From Candidatus Poseidoniia archaeon (GTDB taxonomy: Archaea; Thermoplasmatota; Poseidoniia; MGIII; CG-Epi1): a stretch of 59,093 nucleotides of DNA. The stretch is from assembly GCA_030748895.1 (NCBI GenBank), contig JASMLC010000009.1:1-59093 (forward strand), given 5' to 3'. The stretch's first letter is position 1. Every line of letters begins with the position of its first letter. The notes under the pieces were generated by a model. It searched no databases and had not been told where the DNA came from. It saw only the letters and a program-made list of their open reading frames with translations. Shown here piece by piece: positions 52,336 through 59,093 of the stretch. The position numbers and the translations under genes were made by a program.

Positions 52336-53174
52336 ATCGAAAAGGTCTGCCCTTCCCGTCCCGTTTCCCAGCCGCTGCGCGCCAGCTTCGCCGACTCCGC
52401 GGATTCGGGATTGCAGAGCGGGTTGGTGTGGTTCAGGTGGATGAAGACGATGCGCGGGTCGCCCTTCCGCCGCGTGCCGAGCCGCTCAAGGCTTTCGCGC
52501 ACCGGCGGGTGCGGCACTGCGTCCTGCCGCGGCAGCTCGTCCGCGGACCAGAAGGTGCCGTCGAGCAGCACGATGTCGGCGCCCAGTTGCCGGAACCAGT
52601 CGCGCGGGCTGGCGGCGCCGACCGCCGCCAGCGTCGCGCCCCAGTCATCATGGTCGGGTAGGAACAGCAGTTTTCGTTTCGCGCTGACCAGCAGCGCGTG
52701 CATGTCGCTCCGCTCGTCGCGGTGTGGCACCGGCAGCGGCGTGACGCTGAAACCCCGGCACTCGACCGGTTCGCCGCTGCGCCACTCGCGCAGCTCCAGG
52801 TGGCAGCCATCGAGGAGCGCACGCCAGCCGGGCGTCGCGCGCAGTTGCTCCGCGACCGCTCGCGAGCAGTGGAATGGGACGCCCCGCGCGTCCATCACTT
52901 CGGTGCCGAACTGCCCCAGCCCGTCGATATGCCCGAGATGCGCGTGCGTCAGCCAGACCGCGGCCGGTGTTCCGCCGCCAGCCAGTGCGAGCTGGTGCGC
53001 CAGCTCGCGCGTCGCTTCGAAGAGCTGCACCCCGTCGGGTCCCCGCAGGGCGAGCGAGGCCGGCAGCCGCTCGAACTCGCGGTCGGCCAGCGCGGCGGCG
53101 CAATGCGCGCAGCGGCAGCCCGCTTGCGGGACTCCGCCGTCCTGCGCCGAGCCGAGCAGCGTCGCGGTCAGCAT
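52332..53174 (-). CDS. PqqB-like MBL-fold hydrolase
   Basis: A 280-residue metallo-beta-lactamase-fold protein with TLLGSAQDGGVPQAGCRCAHC at its start and THAHLGHIDGLGQFG as the metal motif; LPVPHRDERSDMHALLV, LLFLPDHDDWG and FIHLNHTNPL follow. The PqqB-like layout is clear, but most such proteins are not PQQ enzymes. The ATG at 53174 overlaps the upstream stop (ATGCTGA), so it is coupled to the amidotransferase gene. It is the third gene of a unit with the 47-residue zinc ribbon. Confidence 0.85.
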   Translation of the reverse strand: MLTATLLGSAQDGGVPQAGCRCAHCAAALADREFERLPASLALRGPDGVQLFEATRELAHQLALAGGGTPAAVWLTHAHLGHIDGLGQFGTEVMDARGVPFHCSRAVAEQLRATPGWRALLDGCHLELREWRSGEPVECRGFSVTPLPVPHRDERSDMHALLVSAKRKLLFLPDHDDWGATLAAVGAASPRDWFRQLGADIVLLDGTFWSADELPRQDAVPHPPVRESLERLGTRRKGDPRIVFIHLNHTNPLCNPESAESAKLARSGWETGREGQTFSI

Positions 53175-53800
53175 TGCGACCGCAGCCATTCCTGCATCAG
53201 GCTGCGCCCCGCGCCCGCGGCGGTGCGCTCGGGATGCCACTGCACCCCCAGCCACGGCAGTTTGCGGTGCCGCAGCGCCTCAACCATCCCGTCCTCCGCG
53301 CGCGAGATGACCTCGAGGTCGCTCCCAAGGTCGCGCACGCCTTCGTGGTGGTGGCTGGTGACCTCGAACTCGGCCCCGGACATCGTAACTGGATGGTAGA
53401 CGTCGTCGGTGTCGCGCGTCCCTCCGGTATGCGCCGCGGTCTCGAAACCGCCGTCGCTGATGTCAGGCCACAGCGTCCCGCCGCACGCCACGTTCAGGAC
53501 TTGCAGCCCGCGGCAGATGCCGAGGATCGGCATCTGCCGCTCGCGGGCCACCGCCAGCAGCGCCAGCTCCAGCGCGTCGCGCTCCGGCTTCGGATTGCGT
53601 AGCCGCGACTCGTCCACGTCGCCGCGGAAGGCGCCGCTGCCGGGCGCCATGTCGCCACCGCCCGAGAGCACCAGCAGCGAATAGCGCTCAAGCTCCGCGA
53701 CGCTGTCGATGCGCTCGGCGGCGAAGCCCGCTTCCGCCAGCCAGTCGGCATATTTTTTTAAATACTTGTCGTCGGAAAGTGTAATCGCGACCGGTTGCAT
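53168..53800 (-). CDS. Class I glutamine amidotransferase-like hydrolase (peptidase C26, PuuD-like)
   Basis: A 210-residue enzyme. Nucleophile C96 lies in LGICRGLQVLN; H189 and E191 are in QWHPE. Family segments: VLSGGGDMAPG and GGTLWPDI. PuuD-type enzymes cleave gamma-glutamyl amides such as gamma-glutamyl-GABA. Here the substrate is unknown. It lies 20 bp after the small zinc-ribbon gene and overlaps the MBL gene, so all three probably form one operon. Confidence 0.88.
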   Translation of the reverse strand: MQPVAITLSDDKYLKKYADWLAEAGFAAERIDSVAELERYSLLVLSGGGDMAPGSGAFRGDVDESRLRNPKPERDALELALLAVARERQMPILGICRGLQVLNVACGGTLWPDISDGGFETAAHTGGTRDTDDVYHPVTMSGAEFEVTSHHHEGVRDLGSDLEVISRAEDGMVEALRHRKLPWLGVQWHPERTAAGAGRSLMQEWLRSQC

Positions 53801-53820
53801 GCTTCAGCTCCCCTTCGGCG

Positions 53821-53964
53821 CTAAGTGTCCTCGCCGTCGCCAGCGGCGCAGGCGGGGCAGGTCACCGTCGCCTGCTCCTGCGGTGCCCAGAGTTCGGCTG
53901 CGCATTGCGAGCAGTTGGCCAGCTTGACCGGCTCGCCCTTGATAATCGCCTTGAAGTCTGCCAT
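53821..53964 (-). CDS. 47-residue zinc-ribbon protein
   Basis: A short gene encoding ADFKAIIKGEPVKLANCSQC, a spacer, then CPAC and an acidic tail GDGEDT. Two CxxC knuckles separated by about 16 residues form a minimal zinc ribbon. It starts 26 bp from the TATA element at 53986-53994, and the amidotransferase begins 20 bp downstream. Its position as first gene of the operon suggests a partner or regulator for the enzymes. Confidence 0.7.
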   Translation of the reverse strand: MADFKAIIKGEPVKLANCSQCAAELWAPQEQATVTCPACAAGDGEDT

Positions 53965-53985
53965 TGGCGCCGGCAGCCCGAGGTG

Positions 53986-53994
53986 GGATATACC
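53986..53994. promoter_or_regulatory. Shared, near-symmetric TATA element for divergent zinc-ribbon genes
   Basis: GGATATACC (GGTATATCC on the other strand) lies 26 bp before ATG 53964 (minus) and about 29 bp before ATG 54019 (plus). No second TATA box is visible in the 54-bp gap, so one element may drive both directions. Confidence 0.6.
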
Positions 53995-54018
53995 GGCTGC
54001 GCTCGCTGGTTAGCAGAC

Positions 54019-54333
54019 ATGGAATGCCAGCTCTGCGCGCTGCCACCGGGCGATTCCGCCTGGCGCATCACCGACTGCCCCGGTTGCGGGCTGCCGCTGC
54101 TGCTCTGGCTCGCGCACGATTCGGAGCCGGTGCGGGCGGAGCGGCGCGAGATGCGCGCTGCGCTGCGCGAGCACGGCAATATGCGCTACGGCCGCGGCAA
54201 TTACCTGATTGACCGCTTTCCCGCCGAGTTTCCCGACCACTTCCACTGGCACTGCCGCCCCAACCTGAGCCCGCAGCTGGTCGAGGAGCTGGCGCTGGCG
54301 CGCGGACGGCCGCCGCCGCACGATGGCTCATAA
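54019..54333 (+). CDS. Small double-CxxC zinc-ribbon protein, unknown
   Basis: A 104-residue protein. An N-terminal zinc ribbon uses CQLC and CPGC (ITDCPGCGLPLLLW). A helical basic part and a C-terminal FPDHFHWHCRPNLSP, rich in histidine, follow. The HFHWH cluster may bind metal. Its ATG sits about 29 bp from the shared TATA element, and its end overlaps tmk by 11 bp. The coupling to tmk might be coincidental. No family recognised. Confidence 0.75.
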   Translation: MECQLCALPPGDSAWRITDCPGCGLPLLLWLAHDSEPVRAERREMRAALREHGNMRYGRGNYLIDRFPAEFPDHFHWHCRPNLSPQLVEELALARGRPPPHDGS

Positions 54334-54937
54334 GCAGCCGCGGGCTCGCCACGCCGTGCTTATCGACCTGGAGGGAATCGACGGCTGCGGCAAGTCGACG
54401 CAGGCGCGGCTGCTGGCAGAGCGGCTGCGCGGTGCGGGCCATACGGTGGTCGTGCTGAAGGAGCCGACCGACGGCCCGAATGGCAGCCGACTGAAGCAGG
54501 TGCTGCGCGGCGAGTGCATCGCAGACGCCGAGGAAATCCTGTCGCTCTTCGCCGCCGACCGGCGCGAGCATGTCGCCGACCGCATCGCGCCGGCGCTCGA
54601 GCGGGGCGAAATCGTGCTGATGGACCGCTACTACTACTCGGGGCTCGCCTACCAGTGCGCTGCCGGGATTCCTGCCGACCGCATCCGTGCGCTCAACTCC
54701 TTCGCACCCGCGCCGGTGCTCGTGCTGGTCTTCGACCTGCCCGTGGAGCAGGCGCTCGAGCGAGTCCATTCGCACTCGGTCGCCGATACCTTCGAGCGCG
54801 CCGACCACCTCGAGCGCGTCCGCGCCGCCTATCTCGCGCTGCGTGACGACCCGCTGGTGCGTATCCTCGACGCGACGCGGCCGCCGGAAGCGGTGGCGGC
54901 CGACGTCTGGGCGCTGGTGCAGGAGGCCATGGCGTGA
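54323..54937 (+). CDS. tmk: Thymidylate kinase
   Basis: A 204-residue dTMP kinase. P-loop EGIDGCGKSTQARLLAERL at 17-35; DR-x-x motif VLMDRYYYSGLAYQCAAG; LID-like segment DTFERADHLERVRAAYL. The dTDP it makes feeds DNA synthesis alongside nrdJ elsewhere in the window. Standard length. It overlaps both the upstream zinc-ribbon gene and the downstream membrane gene (GTGA). Confidence 0.95.
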   Translation: MAHKQPRARHAVLIDLEGIDGCGKSTQARLLAERLRGAGHTVVVLKEPTDGPNGSRLKQVLRGECIADAEEILSLFAADRREHVADRIAPALERGEIVLMDRYYYSGLAYQCAAGIPADRIRALNSFAPAPVLVLVFDLPVEQALERVHSHSVADTFERADHLERVRAAYLALRDDPLVRILDATRPPEAVAADVWALVQEAMA

Positions 54938-55392
54938 CTGACTGGTTGCTGTTGCTCAAGCTCTCCCTTGGTGGAGTGCTGTTGTTCGACCTGCTGCTAT
55001 TGCAGCGCAAGCCAGCTGCTGATGCAATTATCCAGCGACTGGACTGGCAGGCGGAGCTGACGCGCAAGGGCGCTTACGGCTGGCTGATGCCGACTGCGGC
55101 GCTGCTGGTGTTGCTGCTCGACCGCGCACAGGGCAACGACCCGCGTCCCGCGCTGGCGTTGCTGGCGCTCGTTGTCGGCTATCTGGCGCTGCCGCGTTCG
55201 CTGGCGCTCGAGCCCGAAGCGCTGCTGCTCGACGGCTGGCGCATCCCGCTTGCGCGCGTGCTTTCGGCCAAGCCCGCTGAAGATGGCGTTGCCGTCTCGC
55301 TCGAGCGGTTCGGCTGGCTCACTGAGCAGCACCTCCCGGCTGGCACGGTTGCAGACGCGCTACAGGAACGGCTGGCCGCAAGGGAGCCGTAG
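54934..55392 (+). CDS. Small membrane protein with PH-like C-terminal strand region
   Basis: A 152-residue protein starting at GTG (GTGACTG overlapping the tmk stop). Hydrophobic helices lie at about residues 4-22, 50-63 and 73-90. The C-terminal ~60 residues (LALEPEALLLDGWRIPLARVLSAKPAEDGVAVSL) are beta-rich and recall bacterial PH-like membrane proteins. Role unknown. It is the last gene of the zinc ribbon-tmk unit. Confidence 0.7.
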   Translation: MTDWLLLLKLSLGGVLLFDLLLLQRKPAADAIIQRLDWQAELTRKGAYGWLMPTAALLVLLLDRAQGNDPRPALALLALVVGYLALPRSLALEPEALLLDGWRIPLARVLSAKPAEDGVAVSLERFGWLTEQHLPAGTVADALQERLAAREP

Positions 55393-55394
55393 CG

Positions 55395-55826
55395 CTACAG
55401 GCTCATGGCCAGAATCTGGACTATGTCCGTTAACAGACTCAACCCTGAAGCAGTGCCTGCCACACCCTTGGCCACTCCCTTTCCGTCCGTTTTCTGCAAT
55501 GCCTCCAGTTCATCCTTGTCGAACCAGATGCCATGGCAGCCGCCGCAGATGTCGAGTTGCACCTCTGGTTCAGGGATGCTGGTGAGGTGCATCTGGCCGG
55601 TGCAGTGGGGGCACGCAATGTCGTGTTTGCCGGCTTCCGGCTCGCGTGATAGTTGGCTGGCGAGCTCCTCGACCGATGCGCTATCGGGTGCCAGCCGGGC
55701 CAGTTCCCCCCGGTCCAAGAAGAGCCCTCCGCAATCCTTGCAGTCGTCCACGGTTATCGCGAACGTATCATTGGTGACGCTGCGCGGTTCAAGGCTAGTG
55801 CTACAGCGGGGACACGTGCGCGCCAT
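55395..55826 (-). CDS. Protein with two zf-TFIIB-type zinc ribbons
   Basis: A 143-residue protein with duplicated zinc ribbons: CPRC near residue 5 with CKDCGGLFLDRGEL, and CPHC near 72 with CGGCHGIWFDKDEL. The C-x-C-G-G-x-W/F-x-D-x-x-E-L signature identifies the zf-TFIIB domain. The C-terminus has a short hydrophobic stretch (TASGLSLLTDIVQILAM). Found widely as a metal or nucleic-acid-binding module; function unclear. A GGCTTAAACC element is 25 bp before the ATG. Confidence 0.85.
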   Translation of the reverse strand: MARTCPRCSTSLEPRSVTNDTFAITVDDCKDCGGLFLDRGELARLAPDSASVEELASQLSREPEAGKHDIACPHCTGQMHLTSIPEPEVQLDICGGCHGIWFDKDELEALQKTDGKGVAKGVAGTASGLSLLTDIVQILAMSL

Positions 55827-55874
55827 GCTTCGCGAGCTCCGGCCGTTGGTTTAAGCCGTTGGCGCTCCCCGGCG

Positions 55875-56492
55875 CTACGGCTCCGCCATGAACGCGACAA
55901 ATTCCTCGAGCGACCGCGGCGCGAGCACGTAGTTCTCGCGCCGCTCGGCGCCCATCGTCGAAGACGGACGCGGGCCGTAATCGTGGCCCGGCCAGATGAC
56001 CGCGGAATCCGGGACTTCGGCCAGTACTTCGAAGAGCGAGCGGTGCATCGCACGCGGGTCACTGCCGGGCAGGTCGGTGCGTCCGCACTCGCCCACAAAC
56101 AGCGTGTCGCCCGTGAACAGATTGCCCTCGGCGTGCAGGCAGACGGAATCGCGCGCGTGGCCCGGCGTGTGCAGCACCTCGACCGCGATTTCACCGACGC
56201 GCAACGTGTCACCGTGTTTTAAATATTGATCGACGGTGAATTCCGCCTTACGGTGCGCCGCCACTTTCGCGCCGGTCAGCTCGACCGTGTGGTCGTTGCC
56301 GTTGACGTGGTCGTGGTGGCCGTGGGTGTTGAGCACCCACTCGACGCGGTATCCCTGCGCTTCGGCGCGGGCGACCAGTTTTTCTGGCTCGAAGCAGGGG
56401 TCGACCAGCGCCGCGACGCGCGTTTCCTCGCAGCCGAGCAGGTAGGCGAAGTTCGCCATCGGCCCGACCCGAAGCTGCTCTACGATGGCCAC
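55875..56492 (-). CDS. ETHE1/glyoxalase II-like MBL hydrolase
   Basis: A 205-residue metallo-beta-lactamase-fold protein with THGHHDHVNG (HxHxDH motif, about residues 55-64), HTPGHARDSVC, FTGDTLFVGECGRTDLPGSD and WPGHDYG. The GRTD and GHDY segments are typical of the ETHE1/persulfide dioxygenase branch rather than true glyoxalase II, which has a C-terminal domain lacking here. The GTG start overlaps the cysS end by 13 bp. It ends the four-gene operon, pointing to cysteine or sulfide metabolism. Confidence 0.85.
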   Translation of the reverse strand: MAIVEQLRVGPMANFAYLLGCEETRVAALVDPCFEPEKLVARAEAQGYRVEWVLNTHGHHDHVNGNDHTVELTGAKVAAHRKAEFTVDQYLKHGDTLRVGEIAVEVLHTPGHARDSVCLHAEGNLFTGDTLFVGECGRTDLPGSDPRAMHRSLFEVLAEVPDSAVIWPGHDYGPRPSSTMGAERRENYVLAPRSLEEFVAFMAEP

Positions 56493-57766
56493 TGGAACAC
56501 CCCCAGCGCGCGCTGGAAAATGCGGTAGAGCGCCGCGACTGGTTCCAGCCCGCTACCGTCGAGCCGCTCGCGTGCGATAGCGTCAAGCTCGCGCAGCGCC
56601 GCGACCGCCCGCGGCGAGCCCAGGTCGTCGTCCATGCCCGCCTCGAGCCGCGCCAGCAGTTGCGCCGTGGCGGGGTCGCCGCGTGCCAGCTGCGCATCTC
56701 CTGTTGAAGCCGCGACTGTGGCATCGCCTCCGGCGCCTGCCGCAGCGCCATGCGGTTTTTCGTCGTCGCCGCTCGCCGTCAGCACTTCGACAGCAGTCCA
56801 GCCCAGCGCTTCGCCCTCGGCGCAGGCGGCCTTCAGCGCCGCTTCGCTGAATGGGGTGAAGTCGCGGTAGTGGTATTGCAGCAGGTAGAACCGCAGCGCC
56901 GCGGGCGGGCAGTCGTCGAAGACGGCTGTCAGCGAGAGCCGCTCGCCGCGCGATTTCGATAATTTCCCGTCCGCGTCCTCCATCAGTCCGTTGTGCATCC
57001 ACATGCCGCAGTATTCGCCCAAGCCCAGCGCGTCGGCCAGCAGCAGCTCGCTCTCGTGGTGCGGATACGCCAAATCCGCGCCACCGAAATGGATGTCGAG
57101 CGGCAGCCCGGGGTCGTGCGCCGCCATCAGCGTGCACTCCAGGTGCCAGCCCGGTCGCCCCGGAGCAATGTCATCCGGCGACCACGTCCGGCCGCCCTCG
57201 AGCGGCGGCCCCCAGAGCATGAAATCGAACGGCCCCCGCTTAGGCCCCGAGTCGACCGCGTCGGCCGGCTCGCAGAGCGCCGCCTCGATTCCGGTTCCGA
57301 GCAGTGCGCCGTGCTGCTCCGGCGCGACCGAGAGCCAGATGCCGCCCTCGCTCTCGTAGGCCCGACCGTCGGCGAGCAGCCGCGCCGCCAGCGCGCCAAT
57401 CTCGGGGGCGACCTCGGAAGCGCGCGGCAGCGCCTGCGGCCGCAGGTTCCCCAGCGCGTCCATCTGCGCCAGGAATTCCGCCTCGTAGCGCGTGGTCAGT
57501 TCCTGCTCGGGCAGCCCATCGCGCGCCGCCGCCTGCGCAGTCTCGTCGGCGACGTCGGTAAAATTCTGCGCGTGGCGCACCGCGTAGCCGCGGTATTCGA
57601 GCCAGCGGCGCAGCACATCTACGGCAACGTAACTCTTGGCATGCCCCAGATGCGCCGGCGCGTAGACCGTCGGCCCGCAGGCGTAGAGCCGCACCGGGTC
57701 GCCGGCCGGCGCGAAGCGCTCCTTGCAACGGGTGGCGCTGTTGTAGAGCCGCAGCCCGCGGCTCAT
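56480..57766 (-). CDS. cysS: Cysteinyl-tRNA synthetase
   Basis: A 428-residue class I synthetase. Zinc ligand C30 in YACGPTVY, HIGH-type HLGH at 39-42, a second zinc site in GWHLECTLMAAHD with FGGADLAYPHHESE, and the KMSKS-type KLSKSRGE near residue 270. A low-complexity insertion (KPHGAAAGAGGDATVAAST) lies before the C-terminal helical domain. The family is usually about 450-500 residues, so it is slightly short. The ATG overlaps the GNAT stop (ATGA). Other CysRS proteins are known to make cysteine persulfide. Confidence 0.95.
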   Translation of the reverse strand: MSRGLRLYNSATRCKERFAPAGDPVRLYACGPTVYAPAHLGHAKSYVAVDVLRRWLEYRGYAVRHAQNFTDVADETAQAAARDGLPEQELTTRYEAEFLAQMDALGNLRPQALPRASEVAPEIGALAARLLADGRAYESEGGIWLSVAPEQHGALLGTGIEAALCEPADAVDSGPKRGPFDFMLWGPPLEGGRTWSPDDIAPGRPGWHLECTLMAAHDPGLPLDIHFGGADLAYPHHESELLLADALGLGEYCGMWMHNGLMEDADGKLSKSRGERLSLTAVFDDCPPAALRFYLLQYHYRDFTPFSEAALKAACAEGEALGWTAVEVLTASGDDEKPHGAAAGAGGDATVAASTGDAQLARGDPATAQLLARLEAGMDDDLGSPRAVAALRELDAIARERLDGSGLEPVAALYRIFQRALGVFQWPS

Positions 57767-58611
57767 CCCTTGTCGCCTCCAGCGCGTGCGCAGATATTCG
57801 CCTCGTCGCTCCAGCTACCGCCGCGCACCATCGCCAGTGTGTAGTCGACCGCTTCCCAGCCTTGGGCCTCGAGCAGGCTGGTGACGCGGAAGTTGGGCGA
57901 CGGGACGATGATTTCCAGCGTCGCCTCGCGGGGGAGCGCCGCGACCGCCGCCTCGAGCAGCGTTTGCCAGCCGCGGCAGCCCTGTTCGACCACCCACGGT
58001 CCCAGCTCGAACAGAGCATCCTCGCCCTTCGCCAGGATGTAACTGCCGTCCAGCGCGAGCGCCGCCTTCGGGACCGCCGTCGCGAGCGCCTCGAGCAGCG
58101 CGGAGCGGTCAGCGCCGAATTGCGCCGCGTCGACCGCCAGTACCTCCTCCCAGCGGTCACGCGCCGGCGCGACAGCTACGCTGCCGACGTCGAACGGCGC
58201 CAGCGCGTGCATCTCCGGTGAGAGCCGGAAGCGGGTCGACATCCCCTCCGCCTCGAAACCGAGTGCGCGATAGAAGCCGGCGGTCGGCATCAGTGCGTGC
58301 ACCCGCACCGCGCGGCACCCCGCCAGCCGCTCCAGTGCCGCCTCGAGCAGCGCGATCCCCACGCCGCAGCCGCGCTGCTCGGGCGCGACGACGACGTTGC
58401 CGACGGTCCCGAGCGCGCCATAGTCGTGCGCGGTGCAGACGCCGGCGGCCACGCCGTTGACTTCGGCGCCCAGCGCGACGCCGAGCGCGTGCAGCCGCTC
58501 CCAGTCGCGCGCCGAGTTGCCCCACCCCTCGCCGTCGGTCAGCGCCCGCGCCAGCTCCAGGTCGCCGGCGGCCATGGGGTGGACCGCGACCGGCGCGGCC
58601 GCGTCAGCCAT
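57763..58611 (-). CDS. Tandem GNAT N-acetyltransferase
   Basis: A 282-residue protein. The N-terminal GNAT domain holds the acetyl-CoA site VVVAPEQRGCGVGIALLEAAL (about residues 73-90) and a FYRALGFEAEG strand. The C-terminal half looks like a second, degenerate GNAT fold (SYILAKGEDALFELGPW, LLEAQGWEAVDYTLAM). Substrate unknown, often an amine or small molecule. It overlaps both the upstream Cys-rich gene (8 bp) and cysS. Confidence 0.85.
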   Translation of the reverse strand: MADAAAPVAVHPMAAGDLELARALTDGEGWGNSARDWERLHALGVALGAEVNGVAAGVCTAHDYGALGTVGNVVVAPEQRGCGVGIALLEAALERLAGCRAVRVHALMPTAGFYRALGFEAEGMSTRFRLSPEMHALAPFDVGSVAVAPARDRWEEVLAVDAAQFGADRSALLEALATAVPKAALALDGSYILAKGEDALFELGPWVVEQGCRGWQTLLEAAVAALPREATLEIIVPSPNFRVTSLLEAQGWEAVDYTLAMVRGGSWSDEANICARAGGDKG

Positions 58612-58762
58612 CGCCCACCGCCCCTTCCTCCACGCCTTCGTCGCACTCCTGCTGGCCGAAGGTCAGGAAGCGCTGCTCCTCGCGCCGCAATTTGAGCCGG
58701 CAGCTGCCATAACCGTAGTCCTCGCCGCCATACCAGTGGGGGCAGTCCTTGCACCGCAACAC
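58604..58762 (-). CDS. 52-residue four-cysteine protein
   Basis: A short gene with start GTG 58762. LRCKDCPHWYGGEDYGYGSC then FLTFGQQECDEG place four cysteines (C4, C7, C20, C37), consistent with a small metal-binding fold. A TATA element at 58808-58814 predicts a start near 58785. Its stop overlaps the GNAT ATG by 8 bp. It is the first gene of the Cys-rich - GNAT - cysS - MBL operon. Confidence 0.65.
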   Translation of the reverse strand: MLRCKDCPHWYGGEDYGYGSCRLKLRREEQRFLTFGQQECDEGVEEGAVGDG

Positions 58763-58807
58763 GGCCGCCGAACGGCCGTCGCCCAAAAAGCCGCGCTCCA
58801 AGGTTAC

Positions 58808-58815
58808 TATTATAG
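58808..58815. promoter_or_regulatory. Shared TATA element for the cysS operon and the M14-like gene
   Basis: TATTATAG (CTATAATA on the minus strand) lies 27 bp before ATG 58838 on the plus strand and 49 bp before GTG 58762 on the minus strand. It is the only TATA-like element in the 75-bp divergent gap. Confidence 0.55.
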
Positions 58816-58837
58816 CCGGCCGGCAGGTGGCGCCGCC

Positions 58838-59093
58838 ATGCGACAGGGGGCTGCGCTGCTGATGGCACTGCTGATGGTGCTGACCGGACTGGGCACCGGC
58901 TCCGTCGCGCCCGCCCCGGCGGAGCAGGCGCCAGCGCAGTTCGCGGCGGCCGAAGGCGGCAACGACACGCTGAACCGGACCAACACGTTCCCATTCGACG
59001 TGCTCTTCGACGATTACCACGAATATTACGAAGTGGTCTCCGCATTGCAGCGGTTCGCCAACGACTTTCCCGGGATTGTTGAATTCTACACGC
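58838..59093 (+). CDS. Secreted M14 carboxypeptidase-like protein, 5' part
   Basis: The reading frame is open to the window end (85 codons seen). An N-terminal signal peptide (MRQGAALLMALLMVLTGLG) is followed by an Ala/Pro-rich stretch. The segment DDYHEYYEVVSALQRFANDF then PGIVEFYT matches the start of M14 zinc carboxypeptidase domains (YHxYxE.. and P.IVxxxxxG). The catalytic residues lie beyond the window, so the assignment is provisional. Confidence 0.65.
   Translation, partial: MRQGAALLMALLMVLTGLGTGSVAPAPAEQAPAQFAAAEGGNDTLNRTNTFPFDVLFDDYHEYYEVVSALQRFANDFPGIVEFYT

Noticed and set aside
52332-53174. PQQ biosynthesis cluster
   Set aside because: A PqqB-like MBL protein and a distant PqqD-like protein are present, but no PqqA, PqqC or PqqE homologue is visible. 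Both families have many non-PQQ members.

Overview
The window is GC-rich, gene-dense archaeal chromosomal DNA. Archaeal identity rests on archaeal/eukaryotic-type ribosomal proteins (S19e, L31e, L39e, P0, P1, L1), aIF6, deoxyhypusine synthase, an archaeal-type AlaRS, Hef, TrmY, TYW1/Taw1 and a geranylgeranyl reductase for ether lipids. Many starts lie about 24-28 bp downstream of an archaeal TATA box with no Shine-Dalgarno, so most transcripts look leaderless. GyrA, a bacterial-type TopA, a B12-dependent ribonucleotide reductase and many secreted or membrane proteins fit marine Thermoplasmatota (Marine Group II-like). That placement is inference, since there is no rRNA here.

Layout: 0-1.2 kb, two membrane proteins. 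1.2-5.5 kb, minus-strand gyrA - deoxyhypusine synthase - DDAH-like hydrolase with overlapping or abutting genes. 5.6-10.6 kb, a secreted protein, the translation operon S19e-PDCD5-L39e-L31e-aIF6, two membrane proteins and a zinc-finger protein coupled to purH. 12.2-19.7 kb, corA-hef-kptA, thpR, a GyrI-like protein and topA. 19.8-25.5 kb, CoA-binding protein, alaS, an OPT transporter and a PqqD-like protein. 25.6 kb, tRNA-Gly(CCC) between two strong inverted repeats. 25.8-29.2 kb, an unknown protein, trmY, an ICMT-like methyltransferase, a quinone oxidoreductase and a winged-helix regulator. 29.3-35.1 kb, secreted and membrane proteins, including a more AT-rich islet at about 32.2-33.9 kb. 35.1-44.4 kb, acetoacetyl-CoA synthetase, a SAP/coiled-coil protein, the L1-P0-P1 stalk operon, pheS, a P-loop kinase and taw1. 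44.4-50.0 kb, nrdJ with an AT-rich structured upstream region, nadE and a divergent nitrilase. 50.0-55.8 kb, small zinc-finger proteins among a geranylgeranyl reductase, an MBL hydrolase/amidotransferase pair and tmk. 55.9-58.8 kb, a four-gene operon: Cys-rich protein - GNAT - cysS - ETHE1-like MBL. The window ends inside a secreted M14 peptidase-like gene.

No mobile element, CRISPR array or classical defence system was found. The observations most worth following are the deoxyhypusine synthase/DDAH pair, the cysS/ETHE1-like pair, a C4HC3 (PHD-like) finger protein, unusual C-terminal additions on GyrA (zinc ribbon) and TopA (three repeats), a 56-codon gene coupled to a secreted beta-propeller protein, a candidate L1-binding leader, the structured region upstream of nrdJ, a three-gene zinc-ribbon/amidotransferase/MBL unit, and single TATA elements that appear to serve divergent genes.
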